Below, piece after piece: positions 51,604 to 58,863 of a stretch of DNA of 64,000 nucleotides; position 1 is the stretch's first letter, and every line of letters begins with the position of its first letter. Source of the stretch: UBA5972 sp964600965. Its GTDB lineage: Bacteria > Pseudomonadota > Alphaproteobacteria > Rhodobacterales > Rhodobacteraceae. Both the position numbers and the translations under genes were made by a program. The notes beneath the pieces were generated by a model. That model searched no databases, was not told where the DNA came from, and saw only the letters and a program-made list of their open reading frames with translations. The stretch lies in the NCBI GenBank assembly GCA_964600965.1, contig CAZRLO010000001.1, positions 52,072-116,071 on the forward strand, read 5' to 3'.

Positions 51604-53239
51604 GACCGGCCAGCCGTTTCAACATCGTGCCAAGATGCGGTTCCAGAAACGGAAACGTTTCGCCCAGTTCCACACATTCGCAGTTCAGGGCGTCCGCGAA
51701 ATTCCTGGTTCCGCTGGCCGAAACGAACGGGTTTGATCGGGTGTGAAACAGGATGACTTCGGGCCAGCGGTTTGAATCCGGACCGATCGCCGTCCAGTCG
51801 CTGCGATAGGCCCGGGCCTCGGCGATGCATTGCGTCAGGCCGTTGACCCGCATGTCGCGGACGTTGCGGGTTCCGGCCTCGATCCCGGCGGGGGTTTCAA
51901 GGTTTTCCAGTTCGACCGACGGATAAAGGATATGGCGGCGAAACGTCTTGGCGCTGTCGTCAAAGGTCTTCAACCGCCGCATCGCAAACCCGGTCATCAG
52001 CGAAAATGTGGCCGGGGCCAGGGTCATGGTGCGGGCCGAGGCCTTGAACAGCCCCTTGAGCTGCCGCAGTTCCACCGCGCGGGTGATCGGGGGGACCGCG
52101 TCCAGACCCAGAACCTTGCGCGTCAGTTCGGGATAATTGGCCGCAAAGTGAAACGCCGAAGCAAAGCCGGTCGCGTGGGCCAGCAAGGTGCATCGGCCAA
52201 GGCCAAGGTGACGGATCAGCGCAAGGTAGTCCCTGGAACTGGCCGCAAGGATGTCTTTGCCGTCCGGCACGTGAGCGGACGAACCACCAAACCCCGCCCG
52301 CGAGACCGAGACGATGCGGCAATTGCTTTGGGCAAGCGGCTTTTCAATCGTGGTCGGCAGGTGTTTGCCGTGCAAAAAGCAATGAAAATAGAGGATCGGC
52401 TGACCGCCGGGCGGGCCGTATTCGCGATAGTCCAGCGTCCGGCCGTCCGCCAGCACCAACTGCCGGGTATCCGGGGCCGATTTTGCCGTTGGCGATACGC
52501 GGGCGATGCTGTGTATTTCCAGATTTCGCAGTTCGGCCGCGATTTCGATTTGTCCGGACACGCCCATCTTGTTGGCGATGGACTTTATCTGCGAGCGGAT
52601 CGTCTCGTCCGATTTGCCGAGTCTCGTTGCAATGTCGCTGCGGCGGCTGCCAATGGCGATTTCGCGGAGAACCAGAATTTCGCTATGCGAGATATCCAGA
52701 TCGCGCACCAGCAGGGTTTCGGCGATTTCGGCGATTTCCGGGTCGTTCAGCCAGAATTGCAGAACCGCCTCGTTGTCCGGGTCCAGCGTTTTGCGGGCCA
52801 GACAAAGATGACCTTGCCCGTCATCATCCACTACACGAAATATTTTCTCGTGTTCGGGGCCGGTGACCCAATTTCGGAAAGTCGCAATATCAGGTGCCAC
52901 GATCGAAACCCCTAGCGCCTGTTCGATTATTTCCGCCGAGGCGCCACCTTGCGGCACGCCAAGAACGCACGCCGGCCTCTGGGTGGATTGCGACTGTCCG
53001 GAGTCCTTGCCCAGCAACCCGACCGCAAGCTTCGCAACCGAGGCGGAATGCTGTTCCAGACTTTCGATATGAAGAGGCTGGTCTTCCTCGCCCAGCCAGT
53101 CTCCGATCGTCTGGATCAGCAGCTCGGTGTGCCGGGGATCGGTCAGGCACTCGTAAAGCGAAAGAAATTTCGCGGCCAGTTCTGCAGACGGTGCCAGCGC
53201 ATTCAGTTTAGCGTTCACTTTGCCAGACCCGTATTCCAA
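51596..53239 (-). CDS. LuxR-type HTH regulator fused to a degenerate alpha/beta-hydrolase domain
   Basis: Residues 1-180 resemble the sensor part of LuxR-family regulators with no known ligand. Residues about 184-235 are the LuxR helix-turn-helix (SEILVLREIAIGSRRSDIAT and TIRSQIKSIANKMGV). Residues 265-547 form an alpha/beta-hydrolase fold, but the nucleophile elbow is AHATGF (residues 354-359), with Ala356 where GHSxGG has the serine, and the usual GHFP histidine is ETFP (527-530). The domain should thus be a ligand sensor and not an enzyme. The start is TTG at 53239; GTG 53218 is an alternative. The SGNH hydrolase gene lies eight bases upstream. Confidence 0.75.
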   Translation of the reverse strand: MEYGSGKVNAKLNALAPSAELAAKFLSLYECLTDPRHTELLIQTIGDWLGEEDQPLHIESLEQHSASVAKLAVGLLGKDSGQSQSTQRPACVLGVPQGGASAEIIEQALGVSIVAPDIATFRNWVTGPEHEKIFRVVDDDGQGHLCLARKTLDPDNEAVLQFWLNDPEIAEIAETLLVRDLDISHSEILVLREIAIGSRRSDIATRLGKSDETIRSQIKSIANKMGVSGQIEIAAELRNLEIHSIARVSPTAKSAPDTRQLVLADGRTLDYREYGPPGGQPILYFHCFLHGKHLPTTIEKPLAQSNCRIVSVSRAGFGGSSAHVPDGKDILAASSRDYLALIRHLGLGRCTLLAHATGFASAFHFAANYPELTRKVLGLDAVPPITRAVELRQLKGLFKASARTMTLAPATFSLMTGFAMRRLKTFDDSAKTFRRHILYPSVELENLETPAGIEAGTRNVRDMRVNGLTQCIAEARAYRSDWTAIGPDSNRWPEVILFHTRSNPFVSASGTRNFADALNCECVELGETFPFLEPHLGTMLKRLAGHG

Positions 53240-53247
53240 TGGCGCGC

Positions 53248-54228
53248 CTAATCGCTTCGCATTCTGAAGGCGCTTCCCAGCCTGTTTTCAAACTGCACCA
53301 GGAATTTGCCCGCCGCAAGTTTTGCAGTTTCGGAATTCAGGTGAATTTCATCGGCCCAGTTCGCGACATCGTTCCCCGCCACCCCCCGCAAATCCACGCG
53401 AAAGAAATTTTGCGGATGCCGCCGGGACAGCGCGGTCAGTGCTTCGTCGAACTGGTCGATAATATGGGCGCAAATCCCGTGCCAATACCTTTCCGGGATA
53501 TTCAGATCGTCCAGCACCGGACCAAGAAAGGTGCCCTCGTCGCGCCGCGGGAACGGATAATCGTAACCATGCGCACAAATCTGAACATCCGGCTTCGTGG
53601 CAACCAGTTCGCCAAGGATCACCTCGAACCCATTGACGACGCTGGCGATCTTGGCCCGAAGGCGCGCCGGTTCGATAAAATCGATGGCGGACCGCGGCGT
53701 GCCGGTCGTGTTGAGAACCGTCGGAAAGTCGTCGCCGATCAGCTCGTTCCCGCCGCCCGACAAGGCGACGATGTCGGCGTCGGTATCTTTCAGCGCTGCG
53801 ATCAGATCGCCAAGTTTTCTGCCCGACGACATGTCGGAAACGTCATCCCCGGGACAGCCCAGCGAATAGACCGGCAGCAGGTCGGCCAAATTCTCGCTGA
53901 CATCGCGGGGCTCGACGAACGGAAAGGCAAACCAACTGTCGCCCTGGGCAACGATCTTGGTGGCGTTCGTATTTCGGTAGGGTTCAAACTGCCGTCGGTT
54001 CCGGATCAGATTGTCCAGCGCGGCGGCCTTGCGAAAGAGCACGCCCTTAAGGCCGGGCGTTGCCTCCAATTCGGGCAGGTCGCTGGTGGCGGAATTGGCG
54101 CCGGTATCCGGATCTCGCCTGACCTCAAGGCCGAACCGGAACGCGGCGGTCCGGGTCAGACGGAACGTGTCGGCGAACCCGGTACCGTCTTGTTCGAGCA
54201 AATTTTCGAGTCTTTCCAGCGCGTCCAT
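53248..54228 (-). CDS. Cytoplasmic SGNH/GDSL hydrolase
   Basis: The 326 residues carry the SGNH signature set: block I GDSWF (Ser98), block II SLGCPGDDV (Gly127), block III SGGGNEL (Asn161) and block V WADEIHLNS (Asp293 and His296). The catalytic residues are therefore complete. There is no signal peptide, so it acts inside the cell, which is unusual for SGNH esterases that trim surface glycans. The substrate cannot be told. It is the first gene of a three-gene leftward operon with the LuxR-hydrolase fusion and the phospholipase-like gene. Confidence 0.78.
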   Translation of the reverse strand: MDALERLENLLEQDGTGFADTFRLTRTAAFRFGLEVRRDPDTGANSATSDLPELEATPGLKGVLFRKAAALDNLIRNRRQFEPYRNTNATKIVAQGDSWFAFPFVEPRDVSENLADLLPVYSLGCPGDDVSDMSSGRKLGDLIAALKDTDADIVALSGGGNELIGDDFPTVLNTTGTPRSAIDFIEPARLRAKIASVVNGFEVILGELVATKPDVQICAHGYDYPFPRRDEGTFLGPVLDDLNIPERYWHGICAHIIDQFDEALTALSRRHPQNFFRVDLRGVAGNDVANWADEIHLNSETAKLAAGKFLVQFENRLGSAFRMRSD

Positions 54229-54450
54229 GTGTTGCCTGGCATTATTCGCAAGTCCGGCCGATCAGCCCGATTGCCACAAGCCTAATTCAAAATCATCGCC
54301 GATGGCCACCGCCAAGGTTGATGATCGTGTCGCCGATATCCGGCGGGCGGGCATTTGCCGGTCGCTTTTCACCCGTTCGGGTGAATATCGCAAAGCCGAG
54401 TGTCCTTAAGAATCATTTTACCCATTTGGCAATCTGAAAAGGAAAATGAT

Positions 54451-54783
54451 ATGTCACGCACTACTCAAATGTTCACCACCCTCAGCAGCGCAGCGTTGGT
54501 CGCCGCCATGATCCTTGGCACCACGGCCCCGGCGATGGCGGGCACCACCGGTTGGTTGGACCGGGACAACGTCAGCGGCAAGGGCGATTACGAAGACACC
54601 AAGTCCCATTTCGATCAGCAATGCCGCATCAAAGGCTCGGGCCAGGTGATCCCGACCGGTGATCCGGTCGCGGGCATGCCCGGTGTTCACAACCGCGAGC
54701 CGGTGGGCTGCTGGTGCATCAATGCCGAGGCCCAGGCCGGCGGCGGAACCTGCCCGGATATCGAGATCAAGTATACCTGGTAG
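54451..54783 (+). CDS. Small secreted cysteine-containing protein
   Basis: I do not recognise this 110-residue protein. A signal peptide (residues 1-30, ALVAAMILGTTAPAMA) is followed by a mature part of about 80 residues with four cysteines (CRIKGSG, GCWCIN and GGTCPDI), probably disulfide-bonded. AAGGA lies seven bases before the ATG, and the stop is followed by a terminator-like hairpin that more likely serves tRNA-Leu on the other strand. It lies between the leftward operon and tRNA-Leu, and may be independent of both. Confidence 0.7.
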   Translation: MSRTTQMFTTLSSAALVAAMILGTTAPAMAGTTGWLDRDNVSGKGDYEDTKSHFDQQCRIKGSGQVIPTGDPVAGMPGVHNREPVGCWCINAEAQAGGGTCPDIEIKYTW

Positions 54784-54823
54784 AAAAAATCGCGGGGCAG
54801 CCGAGCCATCGGTCTGGCTGCCC
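54784..54823 (-). terminator. Rho-independent terminator of tRNA-Leu
   Basis: On the minus strand an eight-base-pair hairpin (GGGCAGCC at 54816-54823 and GGCTGCCC at 54795-54802) is followed by GCGA and six T bases (54784-54789). It lies just after the tRNA-Leu gene. Confidence 0.8.
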
Positions 54824-54848
54824 GTGGCGCCAAGTCTATACGGGGTTT

Positions 54849-54935
54849 TGGTGCCCAGGAGAGGACTCGAACCTCCACATCCATACAGATACCAGCACCT
54901 GAAGCTGACGCGTCTACCAATTCCGCCACCTGGGC
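54849..54935 (-). tRNA. tRNA-Leu (anticodon CAG)
   Basis: Read on the minus strand, GCCCAGG pairs with CCTGGGC in the acceptor stem; the D arm is GCG...CGC; the anticodon stem TCAGC/GCTGG holds the loop TTCAGGT with anticodon CAG; a long variable arm typical of leucine tRNA follows; the T arm is GGAGG-TTCGAGT-CCTCT. CCA is encoded. A terminator follows. Such tRNA genes are frequent island edges; no integrase is visible beside it. Confidence 0.95.
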
Positions 54936-55081
54936 AGGTGTCGCAGGCGCGGGATTTACTGTGCGCCGGGCAGCGTGTCAACGCCAAACCCGCAGGGTCG
55001 GGCGGGATAAGCCGCCTTCGCCGCTTGCCTGTCCCGGCTGCAGCCGTTATCTGAAAAGACGCAGGTTATCGGAGCGCGCAT

Positions 55082-56065
55082 ATGTCCCGGACAGTCACCA
55101 TTTTCGGCGGATCAGGTTTTGCAGGCCGGTACATTTCCAGACGGCTGGCGCAACTGGGCTGGCGCGTGCGCGTGGCGGTTCGTCGTCCGAACGAGGCGCT
55201 GTTCGTGCGAACCTTCGGCACGGTCGGACAGGTGGAACCCGTGTTGGCCAATATCCGCGATGAAGCGTCGAGCCTCGCCGTGATCAAGGGTGCTGATGCG
55301 GTGGTGAACTGTGTCGGTATCCTGCAGGAAACCCGGCGGCAGAAATTTGACACCGTGCACGACGAGGCCGCCGCGCGTATTGCCCGGCTGGCGACTGAAT
55401 CGGGGGTCAAGCATCTGGTGCATCTGTCGGCGATTGGCGCGGATATCGAAAGCGACAGCCATTATGCCCGCAGCAAGGCGCGCGGCGATGCCTCGGTCAT
55501 GGCCGAATTTCCGGGGGCGGTCGTTTTGCGCCCGTCGCTGTTGTTCGGTCCCGAGGACAATTTTTTCAACCGGTTCGCGACGTTGGCAAAATTCTCGCTG
55601 GTGTTGCCTGTGGTTGGTGGCGAAACCCGGTTTCAACCGGTTTACGTCGATGACGTGGCCAGAGCGGCGGTTGCCGGTGTTTCGGGGGGCGCAGCGCCGG
55701 GGATTTACGAACTCGGCGGTCCATCGGTACACAGCTTTCGCGACTTGCTGCGGCTTATGCTAGAGATAACGCGCCGCCGCCGCGCCATCGTGAACCTGCC
55801 GCTTGCGATTGCGCGCGTGGATGCCTGGCTGCTCGACCTTGGGTTTGCGATGACCGGCGGACTGTTCGTGAACAAGATCCTGACGCGGGATCAGGTGCGA
55901 CAGCTTGGTCATGACAATGTGGTCGGCAAGGATGCACGCGGCCTTGACGAACTTGGGATCACCGCGATGCCGATGGATGCGATCCTTGAAAGCTATCTTT
56001 ATTGCCACCGCCCCAGCGGTCAATATACCGCGATCAAGGAATCCGCGCGCGGCCTGCGCGGCTAG
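55082..56065 (+). CDS. NDUFA9-like NAD(P)H-binding protein of complex I
   Basis: The 327-residue protein is an atypical short-chain dehydrogenase with FGGSGFAGRYISRRLA for dinucleotide binding, NCVGIL, HLSAIGAD, YARSKARGD and RPSLLFGPEDNFFNRF. These match the NDUFA9 subunit of complex I, which binds NADPH and has a structural role. The catalytic Y-x3-K is retained as Y-A-R-S-K. It lies between tRNA-Leu and uppP, a conserved Rhodobacterales order from memory. Confidence 0.85.
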   Translation: MSRTVTIFGGSGFAGRYISRRLAQLGWRVRVAVRRPNEALFVRTFGTVGQVEPVLANIRDEASSLAVIKGADAVVNCVGILQETRRQKFDTVHDEAAARIARLATESGVKHLVHLSAIGADIESDSHYARSKARGDASVMAEFPGAVVLRPSLLFGPEDNFFNRFATLAKFSLVLPVVGGETRFQPVYVDDVARAAVAGVSGGAAPGIYELGGPSVHSFRDLLRLMLEITRRRRAIVNLPLAIARVDAWLLDLGFAMTGGLFVNKILTRDQVRQLGHDNVVGKDARGLDELGITAMPMDAILESYLYCHRPSGQYTAIKESARGLRG

Positions 56066-56241
56066 TTGGTCTAACCGTAGCATTCGAACCACCGGGGTCC
56101 GTTGTTGTCCGCCAAAACCGACCGGCGCGACCCGATGTTGTGCCAAAGGGGCCCTTTCTTTCAGGCGATAGACGTGCCGCACTGCTGAGATTGCGTGAAA
56201 TGTGATTTGCGCCGGTGCGCCCGGGGCAACATCAGAATGCC

Positions 56242-57045
56242 CTAGCCATAGGCAATCCACAGCAGCCCGACGCCCAGGATTACCCGATAAATCACATAGG
56301 GGGTAAAGCTGACCGTTTTCAGCAGGCGCATCATCAGTGACAGTGCCAACAGGGCGGCCACGAATGCCAGTCCGGCGGCAATGGCGGCGTCTTTCGCTGC
56401 GGCATAATCGGCGTCGGCGACGACGCCCAGCGCCAGATATGTGCCAGACGCAAGGATCGCGGGGATCGACATCAGCATGGCGATGCGGGCGCTGTCTTCG
56501 CGGGAATAGCCCATCGCGCGCGCGCCCGATATCGCGGCGCCAGAACGCGAAGTGCCGGGGATCAGCGCCAGCGCCTGCCAAAGACCCAGAATGACCGCCT
56601 CGCGCAAGGTCCAGTCGGTATGGGACTTCCCGGATGCCTCTTTCCTGTCGGTCCAGTACAGAACCAGTCCAAAGATCAGCATGGCCCAGCCGATTACTGC
56701 GACCGAGCGCAGCGAATCCGCGATGCCGGACAGCTCCAGAAACAGCCCGAACAGCACCACGGGAACCGTCGCCACCGATAACAGCAACGCCAGCCGGGCC
56801 TGTGGGGTGCGGTGCCTGCCAGCCGCAAGATGGAAAAGCCCGACAAAGGCCCGACCGGCATCTTCGCGAAAATAGAGAATCACGGCGCCCAGCGTGCCGA
56901 TGTGAACGGCAACGTCCAGCAACCTTCCCTGATCCTGAAGCCCGGTAAGCGATGGCAGCAGGATCAGATGAGCCGAGGACGAGATCGGCAGAAACTCGGT
57001 CAGCCCCTGGATCAATGCCAGAAGGATCAGGTGAAAAAGGCTCAT
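56242..57045 (-). CDS. uppP: Undecaprenyl-diphosphatase UppP (BacA)
   Basis: UppP recycles undecaprenyl pyrophosphate, the lipid carrier of peptidoglycan and other wall polymers, and can confer bacitracin resistance. The 267 residues show the first signature ALIQGLTEFLPISSSAHL (residues about 9-26) and the second, LIPGTSRSGAAISG, with eight membrane segments between and after. GAGG lies seven bases before ATG 57045; an ATG eight codons upstream is an alternative. Confidence 0.94.
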   Translation of the reverse strand: MSLFHLILLALIQGLTEFLPISSSAHLILLPSLTGLQDQGRLLDVAVHIGTLGAVILYFREDAGRAFVGLFHLAAGRHRTPQARLALLLSVATVPVVLFGLFLELSGIADSLRSVAVIGWAMLIFGLVLYWTDRKEASGKSHTDWTLREAVILGLWQALALIPGTSRSGAAISGARAMGYSREDSARIAMLMSIPAILASGTYLALGVVADADYAAAKDAAIAAGLAFVAALLALSLMMRLLKTVSFTPYVIYRVILGVGLLWIAYG

Positions 57046-57264
57046 CAGGCACCTCGGATGATTCGACATTGCGAACGTAATTGCGATGGTGAGGATGATA
57101 AATCGGGGATTTATGGCAGAAGTGCTGCCCTAAATTCAGTGATATTTGCGCGAGAAATACCAATGCATCAGAAAAACCGGACAATAAGGTCAGCACTACT
57201 TACTTTATATCGCGCGGCGACCTCAGTATAAAAGTGATTCCGGGTGGAAATGGGAATGTCGGAT

Positions 57265-58701
57265 ATGGCAGAGCAAAGAATGCTTAAATTCGTGGACGTA
57301 TCGCGCGACATGCCAGCCAAGCGGGATGCCGGATTGCGAAACAGTGATTACCAGGAAGTTTACGCAGAGTACGCCCGCGCCAAGGCCGGTGAACAGGCGG
57401 CGCGTTGTTCGCAATGCGGCGTGCCCTATTGCCAGACCCATTGTCCGCTGCATAACGACATTCCGGACTGGCTGCGGCTTACGGCGGAAAATCGGCTGGA
57501 AGAGGCTTATGAGCTGTCGCAGGCAACCAATACTTTCCCCGAAATCTGCGGCCGCATCTGTCCGCAGGATCGGCTGTGCGAAGGCAATTGCGTGATCGAA
57601 CAGGCCGGTCACGGTACGGTCACGATCGGGTCGATCGAAAAATATATCACCGAGACCGCCTGGGAAAATGGCTGGGTCCGGCCTGTGCAGCCAAATACCG
57701 AAAGGGGCGAAAATGTTGGCATCATCGGTGCCGGACCCGGCGGTCTGGCCGCGGCCGAGGCGTTGCGGCACCACGGAATTCAGGTCACGATCTATGACCG
57801 CCACGACCGCGCCGGGGGGCTGCTGACCTATGGCATTCCGGGCTTCAAACTGGAAAAATCCGTGGTGATGCGCCGCATCGAACAGCTACGGGAAAGCGGC
57901 ATCAAATTTGTTCTGAACTGTGAAATCGGTCGGGACCACAGCTTTGCCGAGCTGCGCGAAAAACATGACGCGCTGTTGATCGCGACCGGTGTTTACAAGT
58001 CGCGCGATCTGGGCGGCCCGGGCGTGGGACAGGAAGCTATCGTTCGCGCGATAGATTACCTGACCGCCTCGAACCGGTTGAATTTTGGCGATAAAGTTCC
58101 AGAGATCGAAAACGGTGAATTGCACGCCAAAGGCCGGAAAGTCGTGGTCATCGGTGGCGGCGATACCGCGATGGATTGCGTTCGAACCGCCGTGCGGCAG
58201 GGCGCGACCAGCGTCAAATGCCTGTATCGACGCGACCGCGCCAATATGCCGGGGTCCGCCCGCGAAACCGCCAATGCCGAGGAAGAGGGTGTCGAGTTCG
58301 TCTGGCTGACCGCGCCAAAAAGCTTTGTCGGCAGCGACGGGCTGACGGGCATCCGGGTCGCCAGAATGCGGCTGGGCGCCCCCGATGCCACGGGTCGCCA
58401 AAGCCCAGAGGAAATCGAGGGTGCCGACTATACCGAGGACGCCGATCTGGTGATCAAGGCGCTGGGATTTGATCCCGAGGATCTGCCGAAATTGTGGGAC
58501 CAGCCCGAGCTTGAAGTCACGCGATGGGGCACGATCAAATCCGATTTCCGCACCCATCGGACCATGATGCCGGGCGTCTATGCGGTCGGTGATATCGTGC
58601 GCGGCGCGTCTCTGGTGGTGTGGGCCATCGCCGACGGTCGCGGGGCGGCGCAAAGTATTCTGGACGACCTGAACGCGCGTGCCATGGTGGCGGCGGAATA
58701 G
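57265..58701 (+). CDS. gltD: Glutamate synthase small subunit GltD
   Basis: GltD passes electrons from NADPH to the large subunit of glutamate synthase. The 478 residues begin with two 4Fe-4S motifs (CSQCGVPYCQTHCPLHNDIPDW and CGRICPQDRLCEGNCV), then FAD-binding GIIGAGPGGLAAAEAL, an AGGLLTYGIPGFKLE block and NADPH-binding VVIGGGDTAMDCVRTA, ending in AVGDIVRGASLVVWAIADGR. Four start codons lie at 57244-57265; I favour ATG 57265 because it gives the family length and GGGA nine bases ahead. gltB begins 163 bases later. Confidence 0.96.
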   Translation: MAEQRMLKFVDVSRDMPAKRDAGLRNSDYQEVYAEYARAKAGEQAARCSQCGVPYCQTHCPLHNDIPDWLRLTAENRLEEAYELSQATNTFPEICGRICPQDRLCEGNCVIEQAGHGTVTIGSIEKYITETAWENGWVRPVQPNTERGENVGIIGAGPGGLAAAEALRHHGIQVTIYDRHDRAGGLLTYGIPGFKLEKSVVMRRIEQLRESGIKFVLNCEIGRDHSFAELREKHDALLIATGVYKSRDLGGPGVGQEAIVRAIDYLTASNRLNFGDKVPEIENGELHAKGRKVVVIGGGDTAMDCVRTAVRQGATSVKCLYRRDRANMPGSARETANAEEEGVEFVWLTAPKSFVGSDGLTGIRVARMRLGAPDATGRQSPEEIEGADYTEDADLVIKALGFDPEDLPKLWDQPELEVTRWGTIKSDFRTHRTMMPGVYAVGDIVRGASLVVWAIADGRGAAQSILDDLNARAMVAAE

Positions 58702-58863
58702 GATTGAATTGTACGAATTGGTCAAAATGGACGCAGGAACGGTACGGGCCGAATTCGCCAGCAGAGAGTCTGTTGCGAATTCGTTAATGCCGTCGCGGCT
58801 GAATCAATCGTTAATAGGGCAATATTGCTGACATGTTACCAGTTCGCCAGGGGAGTGGGACGA
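58702..58863 (+). promoter_or_regulatory. gltD-gltB intergenic region with a strong hairpin
   Basis: At 58751-58782, GAATTCG, a bulged C, CAGCAGA, GAG loop, TCTGTTG and CGAATTC form a 14-base-pair hairpin with one bulge and one G-T pair. No T-run follows, so it is not a classic terminator. TCGTTAAT occurs twice just after (58781 and about 58807). It may process or stabilise the message, or regulate gltB. Confidence 0.6.

Noticed and set aside
49195..54450. Gasdermin pore-former near the caspase
   Set aside because: None of the neighbouring proteins has gasdermin-like size plus features; the 258- and 326-residue proteins are phospholipase-like and SGNH.
56145..56162. Terminator-like AAAGG-GGC-CCTTT repeat after the NDUFA9-like gene
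   Set aside because: Stem too short and loop too small; no proper T-run.
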